A DNA stretch of 64,000 bases from JACVRW01 sp963757815 (lineage in GTDB: Bacteria; Actinomycetota; Thermoleophilia; Solirubrobacterales; Thermoleophilaceae), in contig CAVWSN010000034.1 of assembly GCA_963757815.1 (NCBI GenBank), forward strand, positions 98,609-162,608, read 5' to 3'. The notes under the pieces are model-generated. The model did no database searches. It was not told the origin of the DNA and saw nothing but the letters and a program-made list of their open reading frames with translations. This document shows positions 37,388 to 45,835 of this stretch, in pieces. Position numbers and translations under genes: made by a program. Every line of letters begins with the position of its first letter. Within the stretch, counting starts at the first letter, position 1.

Positions 37388-37415
37388 TCAAGCCGGCGCC
37401 CCGAAATGCCGAGAT
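37388..37415 (+). promoter_or_regulatory. Candidate sigma-28-type promoter before the SpoIIE phosphatase
   Basis: TCAA at 37388-37391 and GCCGAGAT at 37408-37415 with a 16-base spacer resemble the sigma-28/WhiG pattern (TAAA, about 15, GCCGATAA). The expected transcript start falls on the GTG at 37423, which would give a leaderless mRNA. A hairpin (CGGATG / CATCCG) lies just upstream at 37366-37386. Confidence 0.35.
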
Positions 37416-37422
37416 AGAACAC

Positions 37423-39576
37423 GTGGTCCCCTTCCACCCCCTGCGTCACAGCGCACGGGTCCGAGCAGCCCGTGCTCTTGCGAGCGTCGCAACGTTCCTT
37501 GCGATCGCGCTCGTGCTGCTTGGTGGAAGCGCCAATGGGCCGCTTGCAAGCGCGGAAGCCGACGAGGCCGTCCCGAGCGCTGCAGCGGTCGCGCAGACTG
37601 AGCCGGTCGCGGTTCCGACCGAGCCGGTAGCAGCCCAGGCGGAGGCGCCGCCGCCGGAGCCCGCGCCGGCCACACCGGCAACCCCGGCCGCGCCGGCCAC
37701 ACCGGCAACCCCGGCCACACCGGCCACCCCGGCCACACCAACCACACCGGCCACGCCGGAGCCATCGGGTCAGGGCGCTGCCCCGCCGGTGCAAGATCCC
37801 TTGCAGGGGGTTGATCCTGCGCCGAGCGAGATCCCGCCCGGAGGCGGCTCGAAGGAAGAGCCGGAGGACCCGGAAGAGCCCGAGACTCCACCCACCACGC
37901 CCAGCCCGGCAGAGCCGGCGCCGGATCCCGGCCCCGCGCCGTCCGGCAACACGGGCCGCAGGGGCTTCTTGGGGTTCTTCGGTAAGCCCGGCAGCGAGGA
38001 GCCGGGCAGTCCGCCGGCGCCGAGCGGCGCGGGCAAGCCGGACGTAGCTGAGCCCGTTCCGGCGGCCCCCCTACCCGCGGGTCAGACCGGGGCAGTGCAG
38101 ATCCCGGGGGAGGCGCCCGGCAGCCAGCCTTCTGCGAACCAGGGGACGACCCCAGTGACTCAAACGGATCCGAGCACGCTGGCCCCGCAGGCCCTCATCC
38201 CAGAGGGCGGCTCCCGTCCCAAGTCCGCTCCACCGATCGCAGTCGGCCCCGCCGGCCAGAGCGTCGGCGGCGGCACCGGAGCCGGGACCGGCGCCGCTCC
38301 GGGAGCTGTGCTCGGCGCCACCGCCACGGCCGCACCCGTGGACGTGGCCGCTGTGCTGTCTGCCGTATCGGGTGACTCTGCCGGCAACGGGGGCGACAGC
38401 GCACCGGAGGACGAGCTCGTTGCCGACCCAAGCGCCGGGGCGGACCAGGCATTCGGCCCCGTATTCGCCAGCTTTGGCGATGCCCTCTCGTTCGTGCCCG
38501 AAGAGGTCAAGATCGCGCTCGCCCTGCTCGCGGCCCTTACGATCCTGCTCGGGTTCGCCTACCTCCTCTCGGCCCTCCGCAACCGCCGCTTGGAGCGCCA
38601 GCGCGGCGAGCTCCTGAAGGAGGTCGGACTGCTTCAGGCCGCCCTGCTGCCACCCGTGCCCAAGCGCGTGGGCTCGCTGGAGACCTCGGTGGCCTACCGC
38701 CCGGCCGAGGGACCGGGCGCGGGCGGAGACTTCTACGACGTGCTCCCGCTGGCGGGCGGGCGAGTTGGCTTCATTCTCGGCGACGTGTCCGGCCACGGGC
38801 GCGGCGCGCTCGCCCGCACCGCCTTCATGCGCTACACGCTGCGCGCCTACCTCGAGGCGGGGCTCGAGCCTCGCGTGGCGCTGCAGGTGGCCGGGCGCGT
38901 GATCGACGAGAACCTGGGTGGTGACTTCGCAACCGTGCTTCTGGCCGTGCACGATCCGGAGACGGGCTCGCTGACGTATGCGAGCGCCGGGCACCCTGCA
39001 CCGATCGTCGTAGGCCCGCAGGCCCATGACCCCGTGACCGCGGGATCCTCCCCGCCAATCGGCGTCGGGGTCAGGACGGGACTGCGTCAGACGACGGTGC
39101 CACTGGTGCCCGGCGCGGTCGCTGCCCTCTTCACCGACGGCCTCATGGAGGCGCGCGTGGACGGCGGCATCCTGGGACGCGAGCGCCTCGAGACGCTGCT
39201 GGAAGATCTCGGTCCGGGCGTGACCGCGGGTGCGCTGATCGCGAGTGTCGACAACGAGGCGCGCCTGCTCTCCGACGACATCGCGGCCGTCGTCATCCAG
39301 CCGACCGCGGGAGCGACGGCCGGGATGTTCCGCACCGAGCAGCTCGAGCTGACGGCTCGGGAGCTCGACGGCCCGATTGCGCCCCGCTTCCTCGAGTCCT
39401 GCGGCATCCCGAAGGCCGAGGCCGACGCGGCCATCCGCGAGGCGCGCGGGCTCGCGGAGCGCTTCGGCGGCGTCATCCTGCACGTGGTGTTCGGCAACCC
39501 GGTGCGCGTGGAGGTCCTCCCGCGCAACCTGGAGTCGATCGAGGCGGCCTCACGGCGCGCCGCCGCGGCGCGCTAG
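37423..39576 (+). CDS. Membrane-anchored SpoIIE/RsbU-type PP2C phosphatase with repetitive exported region
   Basis: The 717-residue product starts at GTG 37423. A basic head and signal/anchor segment (about 20-40) lead to a long low-complexity region (50-360) with a P-A-T repeat array (about 85-110) and many Pro/Gly/Ser blocks. A second membrane segment at about 365-387 is followed by the PP2C domain (about 400-625). Visible PP2C marks are YRPAEGPGAGGDFYDVLPL, VGFILGDVSGHGRGALA, YASAGHPAPIVV and VAALFTDGLMEARVD, which include the metal-binding aspartates. The C-terminal 90 residues form a separate domain. It would sense a signal outside and dephosphorylate an anti-sigma-factor antagonist inside. 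Confidence 0.87.
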   Translation: MVPFHPLRHSARVRAARALASVATFLAIALVLLGGSANGPLASAEADEAVPSAAAVAQTEPVAVPTEPVAAQAEAPPPEPAPATPATPAAPATPATPATPATPATPTTPATPEPSGQGAAPPVQDPLQGVDPAPSEIPPGGGSKEEPEDPEEPETPPTTPSPAEPAPDPGPAPSGNTGRRGFLGFFGKPGSEEPGSPPAPSGAGKPDVAEPVPAAPLPAGQTGAVQIPGEAPGSQPSANQGTTPVTQTDPSTLAPQALIPEGGSRPKSAPPIAVGPAGQSVGGGTGAGTGAAPGAVLGATATAAPVDVAAVLSAVSGDSAGNGGDSAPEDELVADPSAGADQAFGPVFASFGDALSFVPEEVKIALALLAALTILLGFAYLLSALRNRRLERQRGELLKEVGLLQAALLPPVPKRVGSLETSVAYRPAEGPGAGGDFYDVLPLAGGRVGFILGDVSGHGRGALARTAFMRYTLRAYLEAGLEPRVALQVAGRVIDENLGGDFATVLLAVHDPETGSLTYASAGHPAPIVVGPQAHDPVTAGSSPPIGVGVRTGLRQTTVPLVPGAVAALFTDGLMEARVDGGILGRERLETLLEDLGPGVTAGALIASVDNEARLLSDDIAAVVIQPTAGATAGMFRTEQLELTARELDGPIAPRFLESCGIPKAEADAAIREARGLAERFGGVILHVVFGNPVRVEVLPRNLESIEAASRRAAAAR

Positions 39577-40460
39577 CTCTCGTCGGGCCAGCTGCGCAGC
39601 GCCTCGGTGAGCGCGTCCGGCTCGTCCTCCGGGACGAAGTGCGCCGCGCTCTCGACCCTCACCACCTCGGCGCCCGGGAAGATCTCGAGCCACTGCTCGA
39701 GGAACACCGGCTGGAACACGGGATCGCGCATGCCCCAGACGAGCTTGACCGGCACCTCGAGCCGGTCCAGGCTCTCGTGGATCGAGCCCATCAGCCTGGC
39801 GCTGCGGTCGCGCTCGGTCAGCGGGATCTCGCGCTGGAAGGCGAGCGTGCCGACCCGCGACCAGTAGTCGGGGAACGGCGCCCGGTAGGCCTCCATCATC
39901 AGCGGGTCGATCTCGCGCTTGGCCATTCCGCCGGGGATCGACTCCACGAACAGGTTGCCGCCCAGCGCCAGGATCTCGCCCAGCCCTTCGGTGCGGAACT
40001 CGCGCAGGAAGGGCGGCAGGAAGCTCGGCAGCTCCCAGGCCCAGGTGTTGATGAGGACGAGCCCGCGGAACCGTTCGACGCGCTCCAGCATCGCCCCGAG
40101 CCCGATCGGCCCGCCCCAGTCGTGCGCGACGAGCGTGAGGTCGCGCAGGTCGAGCTGATCGATCAGGGCGATCGCGTTGTGGATGTGGGCCTGAAGCGAG
40201 TACCCGGACAGGTACGGGGGCTTGTCGGAGCGGCCGAATCCCATGTGGTCGAACGCGACGCAGCGGCGCCCGGCGGCCGACAGCTCGGCGATCTGGCGCC
40301 TCCACAGGTAGCTCCACGTCGGGTTGCCGTGCGCGAACAGCAGCGGCGGTGCCTCGCTCGGGCCCTCGTCGACGTAGTGCAGGCGCACGCGGCCCACGCT
40401 CGCGAAGCGCGGCTCGAAAGGGAAGGTCCCGTGGAAGTCGCCGTCGAGTCCGTCCGGCAT
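39573..40460 (-). CDS. Haloalkane dehalogenase-like alpha/beta hydrolase
   Basis: A 295-residue hydrolase. The oxyanion/halide segment AHGNPTWSYLWR is at 43-54. The nucleophile is D114 in VAHDWGGPIG, with Trp directly after it as in haloalkane dehalogenases. The acid is D246 in GMRDPVF and the base is H274 in AAHFVPED. These match the DhlA-type arrangement, including halide-binding Trp next to the nucleophile. Epoxide hydrolase activity is possible but less likely. It overlaps the SpoIIE gene end to end by 4 bases (convergent) and is divergent from the TPP enzyme by 41 bases. Confidence 0.83.
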   Translation of the reverse strand: MPDGLDGDFHGTFPFEPRFASVGRVRLHYVDEGPSEAPPLLFAHGNPTWSYLWRRQIAELSAAGRRCVAFDHMGFGRSDKPPYLSGYSLQAHIHNAIALIDQLDLRDLTLVAHDWGGPIGLGAMLERVERFRGLVLINTWAWELPSFLPPFLREFRTEGLGEILALGGNLFVESIPGGMAKREIDPLMMEAYRAPFPDYWSRVGTLAFQREIPLTERDRSARLMGSIHESLDRLEVPVKLVWGMRDPVFQPVFLEQWLEIFPGAEVVRVESAAHFVPEDEPDALTEALRSWPDES

Positions 40461-40501
40461 CGGCTCTTCGCTTATACCCGATCCAGTAGGCTCGCGACCC
40501 C

Positions 40502-42163
40502 GTGTCCACAGGTACCGAGGCAGAGCAGCGAACCGCGCTCCACGGCGGTCGGCTCGTCGCCAAGCGTCTCAAGGCGCACGGCGTGTCGAAGCTGTTCACC
40601 CTCTCGGGCGGGCACCTGTTTTCGATCTACGACGGCTGCCGCGAGGAGGGCGTCGAGATCGTCGACGTGCGCCACGAGCAGTCGGCCGCGTTCGCGGCGG
40701 AAGGGTGGGCGAAGGCCACGCGTGAGCCCGGGGTCTGTGCGCTCACCGCCGGCCCGGGAGTGACCAACGGGATGAGCGCGATGGCCTCGGCGCAGATGAA
40801 CGGGTCGCCGTTGCTGGCGCTCGGCGGGCGGGCGCCGGCGCTGCGCTGGGGGATGGGTTCGCTGCAGGAGATCGACCACGTCCCCTTCGTCGCGCCTGTG
40901 ACGAAGCTGGCACGCACGGCGGCGACGACGGACGAGATCCCGGGGCTGATCGACGAGGCGCTCAAGGCGTCGCTCACGCCTCCGTCGGGCCCGACCTTCA
41001 TCGACTTCCCGCTGGACCAGGTGTTCATGGAGTCGGAGGTCGACGCGGACGCGCCCGCGTCGCAGCCGGACCCGGTCGTGCTGCCGGCGGCGGACGGTGA
41101 TGCGCTCGAGCGCGCGGCGTCGCTTCTGCGCGAGGCCTCGCGGCCGGTGGTGATGGCGGGCACCGGGCTTTACTGGGCCCACGCCGAGAACGCCGTGCGC
41201 GCGCTCTGCGAGGAGCACTCGGTGCCTGTCTTCCTCAACGGTCTGGCCCGCGGCTGCGTGCCGGCCGACCACCCGATGTTCTTCTCGCGCGCCCGGAGCG
41301 CCGGCCTGAAGGGGGCGGACGTGGCGCTCGTGGTCGGCGTCCCGATGGACTTCCGGCTCGGCTTCGGGGCCTCGTTCGGCGAGGAAACCCAGCTCGTCGT
41401 GATCGACTCCGCGCGTCCGGAGCGAGCCCATCCGCGCGAGGTCGCCGCCGAGCTGTACGGCAGCGTGGTCGGCTCGCTCGACGCGCTGCGCGAGGGCGCG
41501 GCCGGCGCCTCGGCCGCGCGCGCGGAGTGGGCCGCGTCGCTGCGCGAGACCGAGAACGAAAAGCGGGCGGGGGAGCAGGGGGACCTTGCCGACGACCGCT
41601 CGCCGCTCCACCCGATGCGCGTGTACGCGGAGCTCGCGCAGATCCTCGACCGGGACGCGGTCGTGATCGGGGACGGCGGCGACTTCGTGTCGTTCGCGGG
41701 CCGGATGATCGAGACCTACGAGCCGGGCTGTTGGATGGACCCGGGTCCGTACGGATGTCTCGGGGCCGGTCCGGGCTTCGCCCTGGCGGCGAAGCTCGCG
41801 CACCCCGAGCGGCAGGTCTGCCTGCTGCTCGGCGACGGCGCGTTCGGCTTCGCCGGGATGGAGTTCGACACCTTCGTGCGCCACGGCGTCCCGGTCGTCG
41901 GCGTGATGGGCAACAACGGGATCTGGGCGCTCGAGAAGCACCCGATGGAGTTCATCTACGGCTACTCGGTCGCCGCCGACCTTCAGCCCGGTTGCCGCTA
42001 CGACGAGGTCGTGCGCGCGCTGGGCGGCCACGGTGAGCTGGTCTCGAAGCCCGAGGACCTCCGCCCGGCGCTCGAACGCGCCTTCGCCTCTGGCAGGCCG
42101 GCGCTCGTGAACGTGCTCACCGACCCGAGCGTCGTCTACCCGCGAAAGGCGAATCTGGCCTAG
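40502..42163 (+). CDS. Acetolactate synthase-like thiamine-diphosphate enzyme
   Basis: A 553-residue ThDP-dependent enzyme from GTG 40502. The N-terminal domain has the activating Glu in DVRHEQSAAFAAEGWAKATR (about 51-70) and TAGPGVTNGMSAMASAQ. The middle domain begins near 185. The ThDP motif (GDG-x-n-NN) is GDGAFGFAGMEFDTFVRHG followed by MGNNGIWA near 440-480. It resembles acetolactate synthase large subunits and 2-hydroxyacyl-CoA lyases. No small regulatory subunit gene follows, so a catabolic lyase role is possible. Its partner on the opposite strand is the dehalogenase-like gene; whether they share a pathway is unknown. Confidence 0.85.
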   Translation: MSTGTEAEQRTALHGGRLVAKRLKAHGVSKLFTLSGGHLFSIYDGCREEGVEIVDVRHEQSAAFAAEGWAKATREPGVCALTAGPGVTNGMSAMASAQMNGSPLLALGGRAPALRWGMGSLQEIDHVPFVAPVTKLARTAATTDEIPGLIDEALKASLTPPSGPTFIDFPLDQVFMESEVDADAPASQPDPVVLPAADGDALERAASLLREASRPVVMAGTGLYWAHAENAVRALCEEHSVPVFLNGLARGCVPADHPMFFSRARSAGLKGADVALVVGVPMDFRLGFGASFGEETQLVVIDSARPERAHPREVAAELYGSVVGSLDALREGAAGASAARAEWAASLRETENEKRAGEQGDLADDRSPLHPMRVYAELAQILDRDAVVIGDGGDFVSFAGRMIETYEPGCWMDPGPYGCLGAGPGFALAAKLAHPERQVCLLLGDGAFGFAGMEFDTFVRHGVPVVGVMGNNGIWALEKHPMEFIYGYSVAADLQPGCRYDEVVRALGGHGELVSKPEDLRPALERAFASGRPALVNVLTDPSVVYPRKANLA

Positions 42164-42207
42164 CGGTTCCGCCCGCGCAGCGCCCGTAGGGCATTCGGGC
42201 GGCGCCC

Positions 42208-42236
42208 TTTCATCATCGGGCGTGGTCGGTTATAGT
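42208..42236 (+). promoter_or_regulatory. Candidate sigma-70 promoter for the structured RNA
   Basis: TTTCAT at 42208-42213 and TATAGT at 42231-42236 are separated by exactly 17 bases. No open reading frame of note starts downstream before the terminator at 42394, which favours an RNA gene. Confidence 0.45.
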
Positions 42237-42242
42237 GTGCGC

Positions 42243-42426
42243 GCTGGGTGGAGTGTCCGTGCGGCAAACCCGTCGGCCTCCAACCGGTGCATAGGTTCGG
42301 GCGAAGCCGCATCGTATCGGCGCCTCCCGCCGTCCGAACCGCCAGGCCCTTTCATGGCACGTACCCCTGCCCGTCCTGATGGGGCCGTTTTGAGAGCCGC
42401 CCGCATGATGCGGGCGGTTCTTTTTC
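42243..42426 (+). ncRNA. Probable structured non-coding RNA, family not recognised
   Basis: Between a sigma-70-like promoter and a strong intrinsic terminator lies about 180 bases without a convincing protein. A hairpin closes with GGTTCGG (42294-42300) and CCGAACC (42334-42340), and a second with CCCC (42364-42367) and GGGG (42380-42384). I compared by eye with tmRNA, SRP RNA, RNase P RNA, 5S and common riboswitch cores and found no match to conserved elements. The length is in the range of 6S-like RNAs. The next coding gene is convergent, so this is not a leader of a downstream gene. Confidence 0.45.
42394..42426 (+). terminator. Strong intrinsic terminator
   Basis: A GC-rich stem (GAGCCGCCCGC / GCGGGCGGTTC, 42394-42420) with a 5-base loop is followed by TTTTT. 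It ends the upstream RNA and, being palindromic, may also stop the convergent Ppx transcript, whose stop codon touches it. Confidence 0.88.
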
Positions 42427-43354
42427 AGCGGTGCGCCGCGGCCATCGCGGCGCCCTGCAAGATGTCGGACTCGCTGATCTCGATCTCGTCGAGACCGAAC
42501 GCGCGGATCGACTCCACGAGGATCGTCACGCCGGCGACGATCACCGGTGCGCGATCGGGGTGGAGGCCGGTGACCTCCCTTCGCTCCTCGACGGGCAGGG
42601 CGGCGAGCATTGCCTGGATGCGCTCGGCCGCGGCCAGGCCCAAGCGGTAGCCGTGGACCTTCTCGGGATCGTAGGGGTCGAGCTCCAGGTCGATCGCCGC
42701 GAGCGTGGTGGCGGTGCCGGCCACCGCGATGCCCTCCGCCGTCCGCTCGCGAATCTCCTCGGGAACGCTCTCTTCGATGATCCGGCGCACGTCGGCCGCG
42801 AGCGCCTCGAGCTCCTCGTGCGTCGGCGGATCGGACTGCAGAAAGCGCTCGGTGTGGCGGCGTGAGCCCATCTGCGCCGAGACATGGAAGTCGGGATCGG
42901 CGCCGTTCGAGCCGACCACGTACTCGGTCGAGCCGCCGCCGATGTCTATGACCACCGCCGAGGCGGGACTCTCGACCGCCGCTGTCCGGCCGCTCGTCGC
43001 GCCGAGGAAGGTCAGGCGTGCCTCCTCGTCACCCGAGATCGTCCGCGCGTCGATTCCGTAGCGGCGGTTGAGCTCATCCCGGAACTCCGGACCGTTGTCC
43101 GCGTCGCGCATGGCGCTGGTTGCAACGGCGATCACGTCCTCGGCCTTCAGTCTGTCGATCGTCTGGCGGTACTCGTCCAGCGTCTCCCGAACACGGTCCA
43201 TCGCCTCGTCAGCCAGCCGACCGGTGGCATCGACGCCCTGGCCGAGCCGAGTGATCGTCGTCTGCTTCTCGAGCTCTTCAAGCCGACCGTCCTGGACGTC
43301 GGCCACCAGGAGCCTGGTCGTGTTCGTCCCCAGATCGACGACCGCGACGCGCAT
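42425..43354 (-). CDS. ppx: Ppx/GppA family exopolyphosphatase
   Basis: The 309-residue product is the short Ppx2-like form of actinobacteria that hydrolyses polyphosphate or pppGpp. The ASKHA-fold phosphate loops are seen at VAVVDLGTNTTRLLVADV (about 3-20) and VVIDIGGGSTEYVV (about 139-152), with the conserved Glu in SAMRDADNGPEFRDELNRRY. The C-terminal PVIVAGVTILVESIRAFGLD and SESDILQGAA close the domain. The next gene on the strand (ArsC-like) lies 2 bases upstream, so they form an operon. Confidence 0.92.
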   Translation of the reverse strand: MRVAVVDLGTNTTRLLVADVQDGRLEELEKQTTITRLGQGVDATGRLADEAMDRVRETLDEYRQTIDRLKAEDVIAVATSAMRDADNGPEFRDELNRRYGIDARTISGDEEARLTFLGATSGRTAAVESPASAVVIDIGGGSTEYVVGSNGADPDFHVSAQMGSRRHTERFLQSDPPTHEELEALAADVRRIIEESVPEEIRERTAEGIAVAGTATTLAAIDLELDPYDPEKVHGYRLGLAAAERIQAMLAALPVEERREVTGLHPDRAPVIVAGVTILVESIRAFGLDEIEISESDILQGAAMAAAHR

Positions 43355-43356
43355 GC

Positions 43357-43710
43357 TCAGTCGAACAGTTCGTTGACGCGCTCGACCGGACGAGCGAGCA
43401 CGGCGCGCTCGCCTCGGACCACTACGGGGCGCTGCAGCAGCGCCGGGTGCTCCGCCATGAGGGCGATCGCCTCGTCGTCAGCCACCTCGCGCTCGCCCAG
43501 CTTGAGCTCGGCGAACACCGGCTCCCGCTCTCGAAAGAGAGCGCGCGCAGGCCCGCCCGTCTTGCGAACGAGCTCGCGGAGTTGGTCCTCGGTGAGGGGC
43601 TCCACGTGAAAGTCGACCCGCTCGAACTCGATCCCCCTCTCATCGAGAAGCGTCGCGAGATTCCTGCACGTGGTGCAGGTGCGCTTCTCGTAGACCGTCA
43701 GCTCGGCCAT
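43357..43710 (-). CDS. ArsC/Spx-like thioredoxin-fold reductase
   Basis: A 117-residue protein from ATG 43710. The fold starts with LTVYEKRTCTTCRNLATLL, where the reactive Cys12 and Cys15 form C-T-T-C, then the ArsC mark VDFHVEPLTEDQLRELVRKT and the C-terminal QRPVVVRGERAVLARP. E. coli ArsC has one Cys in this loop; a C-x2-C pair fits the YffB/Spx-type group, so real arsenate reduction is uncertain. It sits 2 bases before ppx, and both handle phosphate-like oxyanions. Confidence 0.85.
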   Translation of the reverse strand: MAELTVYEKRTCTTCRNLATLLDERGIEFERVDFHVEPLTEDQLRELVRKTGGPARALFREREPVFAELKLGEREVADDEAIALMAEHPALLQRPVVVRGERAVLARPVERVNELFD

Positions 43711-43824
43711 GGCCCGGGACCGTACACGCTGCCGTGTGACACCAGCCACCGAGGCGGGCTCTCGGGGAATAACAAGGCCTGGCGCTGCGTCCTTTGGCTT
43801 ATGCCTGAAGCAGAAGGAGCGGAG

Positions 43825-45036
43825 ATGACCGGAAGGACAGGGGGTGGGAGGGCGCACCTTCAGAAGCCGCTCCCTGAGTGGTCCGCGTGGCAGGCTGACC
43901 AGCGGTCCACCCAATTCACGATCGGGATCGAGGAGGAGCTCATGCTCCTGGATCCTCGTGACTGGTCGCTGGCGTTCCGTTCGGACGAGGTGATCGCCGA
44001 CCTGCCGCCCGAGCTGCGCGATCGGGTGACGCTCGAGACGCACGCGGCCGTGATGGAGATCGCCACCGGCGTACACCGCCGAGTGGGGGACGCGGTCGCG
44101 GAGCTCGCCGACCTTCGCTCCCGAATGTCGGGTGCGCTGGCCGGGCACGGACTCCACGCGGCCGTGGCAGGCACACATCCAGCCGCGGTGTGGGAGGACA
44201 CCGTCGTCTCGTCCCATCCCCGCTACCGCCACATCGGCGAGTCGATGCGCGTGCTGGCCCGGCGCGAACCCACGCTCGCGTTGCACGTCCACGTGGGCGT
44301 CGCGACACCCCAGGCCGCGGTCCGGATCCAGAATCGCCTGCGGGCGCACCTGCCGCTGCTGCTCGCGCTGTCTGCCAACTCTCCGTTCTGGCAAGGCAGG
44401 GCGACGGGATTCGCCTCGACCCGCACCACCCTGTTCGAGGCCTTCCCCCGGTCGGGCGTCCCGCGCAGCTTCCGCGGCTACCGCGACTGGGCCGGCGCGG
44501 TGGAGCCGCTGATCCGTTCGGGCGCGATCGCCGATCCCTCCTATCTCTGGTGGGACGTCCGCCTGCAGCCTCGCTTCGGCACGGTCGAGGTGCGCATCAT
44601 GGACGCGCAGGCGACGGTCGAGGACGTGGCCGCCCTCGTCGCTCTGGTCCAGTCGCTCGCCCGCCTCGAGTTCGAGCCAGCCTCCACCGCCGAGGAGGAG
44701 TTGACGCCGGTCGAGGTGATCGAGGAAAACCGCTTCCTGGCGGCCCGCGACGGCATGGAGGCGCTCCTGATCGACGTCGTCTCCGGCGAGCGCATCCCGG
44801 CGATCGGACAGCTGGAGCTGACACTTGCCGCCTGCCAACGCCACGCTGAGCTGCTCGGCTGCGAGCGCGAACTCGCCTCGCTGCGGCCGCTCGCTGCGGA
44901 AAACGGCGCCGCGCGCCAGCTCGCGGACGCCCGCGGCGGCGACCTGCGGCAGGTCAGCGCCGGCCTCGCCCGCGCCTATTGCCCGGCACCGCCGCCAAAG
45001 GTCGATCCCGCATACGCCGCCCGGCAGGCGGCCTAG
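43825..45036 (+). CDS. YbdK/GCS2-type carboxylate-amine ligase (paralog 2)
   Basis: The 403-residue second copy of the ligase described at 27.8 kb. I choose ATG 43825 because AAGGAG lies six bases upstream; ATG 43801 is an alternative. Signatures are FTIGIEEELMLLDPRDWSLA, ALHVHVGVATPQAAVRIQ, ALSANSPFWQGRATGFASTR, and FGTVEVRIMDAQATVED. The two copies differ throughout, which argues for an old duplication with separate substrates and against a recent repeat. It lies directly before the initiator tRNA. Confidence 0.88.
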   Translation: MTGRTGGGRAHLQKPLPEWSAWQADQRSTQFTIGIEEELMLLDPRDWSLAFRSDEVIADLPPELRDRVTLETHAAVMEIATGVHRRVGDAVAELADLRSRMSGALAGHGLHAAVAGTHPAAVWEDTVVSSHPRYRHIGESMRVLARREPTLALHVHVGVATPQAAVRIQNRLRAHLPLLLALSANSPFWQGRATGFASTRTTLFEAFPRSGVPRSFRGYRDWAGAVEPLIRSGAIADPSYLWWDVRLQPRFGTVEVRIMDAQATVEDVAALVALVQSLARLEFEPASTAEEELTPVEVIEENRFLAARDGMEALLIDVVSGERIPAIGQLELTLAACQRHAELLGCERELASLRPLAAENGAARQLADARGGDLRQVSAGLARAYCPAPPPKVDPAYAARQAA

Positions 45037-45114
45037 CCGCAAGACCTGCTGATCCGCGCCGGCCCCTCGGCCGTTGACGCTCCCGCCGCCGACGGCTAAA
45101 TTCGGTGCCCACGC

Positions 45115-45188
<74 letters not shown>

Positions 45189-45349
45189 CTCGAAAGCCCT
45201 GCATATGCAGGGTTTTCGTCTTTCTGGCGAGTCGCCATGGTGCCGTTCGTAGTGCCAATTGTGAGCGCCGAAACGGCACCACGGCGATCCGGATTTGGCT
45301 CTCCGGTAGCGGTTTACGGACCGCAACATTCGGGTTCTGGACCCGAATA
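45189..45349 (+). repeat. Element left end, copy A
   Basis: About 160 bases that align with 49597 and 53724 onward. It opens with a terminator-like hairpin (CGAAAGCCCTGC / GCAGGGTTTTCG, 45191-45218). A second hairpin pairs TGGTGCCGTT with AACGGCACCA (45238-45281), and a third closes CGGGT / ACCCG. The segment TGGTGCCGTTCGTAGTGCCA resembles paired arm-type recombinase sites. Confidence 0.75.
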
Positions 45350-45482
45350 GGGCAGATCTACGCTTATCGCGCAAAACCAGGAGCGGTTCAATCATCCGGA
45401 CGCGGAGACTTTGAAATGCATGTGAGCGATCGCGGGAGATCAGGAGCGGCGGTCGATCGCTCAGCGGCTAAGTCTGAGCCGA

Positions 45483-45835
45483 TGAGCGAGCCCGCCCACG
45501 GATTCAAGAAGCCCAGGCGGTCGGCTTCGAGGCGTACTCGCAGGACGCCGACCTCGCCCCGTTCTTCGAGGGGCTTTCCGAACGACGAGTGCCAGTGCGA
45601 GCACCTGGGCTACGTGATCGGCGGGAAGGTCGGCTTCCGCTCGAGCGGCAACGAGGAGCTGTTCGAGGCGGGCGACGCCTACTACGTCGGCCCGGGACAC
45701 ACGCCCATCCTGTACGCGGGCACCGAGGTCGTCGAGGTCAGCCCGAGCGAGGAGCTCGGCCGGACGATGGAGGTCGTGACCAAGAACATGGAGGAGATGG
45801 AGGCCTCCCTGATCCGGCCGAAGCCCGTCAGCGGT
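45483..45835 (+). pseudogene. Cupin-fold protein, two compensating frameshifts and altered 3' end
   Basis: Three segments make one cupin. The frame from ATG 45483 gives SEPAHGFKKP. The next segment, in another frame, gives AVGFEAYSQDADLAPFFEGL. From about 45582 the first frame resumes as PNDECQCEHLGYVIGGKVGF, then EELFEAGDAYYVGPGHTP and EVVEVSPSEELGRTMEVV. The middle segment matches this cupin family far better than the in-frame reading, so one base was lost and another gained within about 70 bases. The frame then runs on into the convergent reductase gene without its own stop, so the native 3' end is probably lost. Confidence 0.65.

Noticed and set aside
37100..37422. Possible c-di-GMP or other riboswitch before the SpoIIE gene
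   Set aside because: Inverted repeats exist, but no conserved riboswitch core could be matched; only a promoter candidate is kept.
42243..42426. tmRNA, SRP RNA or RNase P RNA
   Set aside because: The conserved GGAA-type SRP loop, tmRNA tag codons and RNase P core segments were not found.
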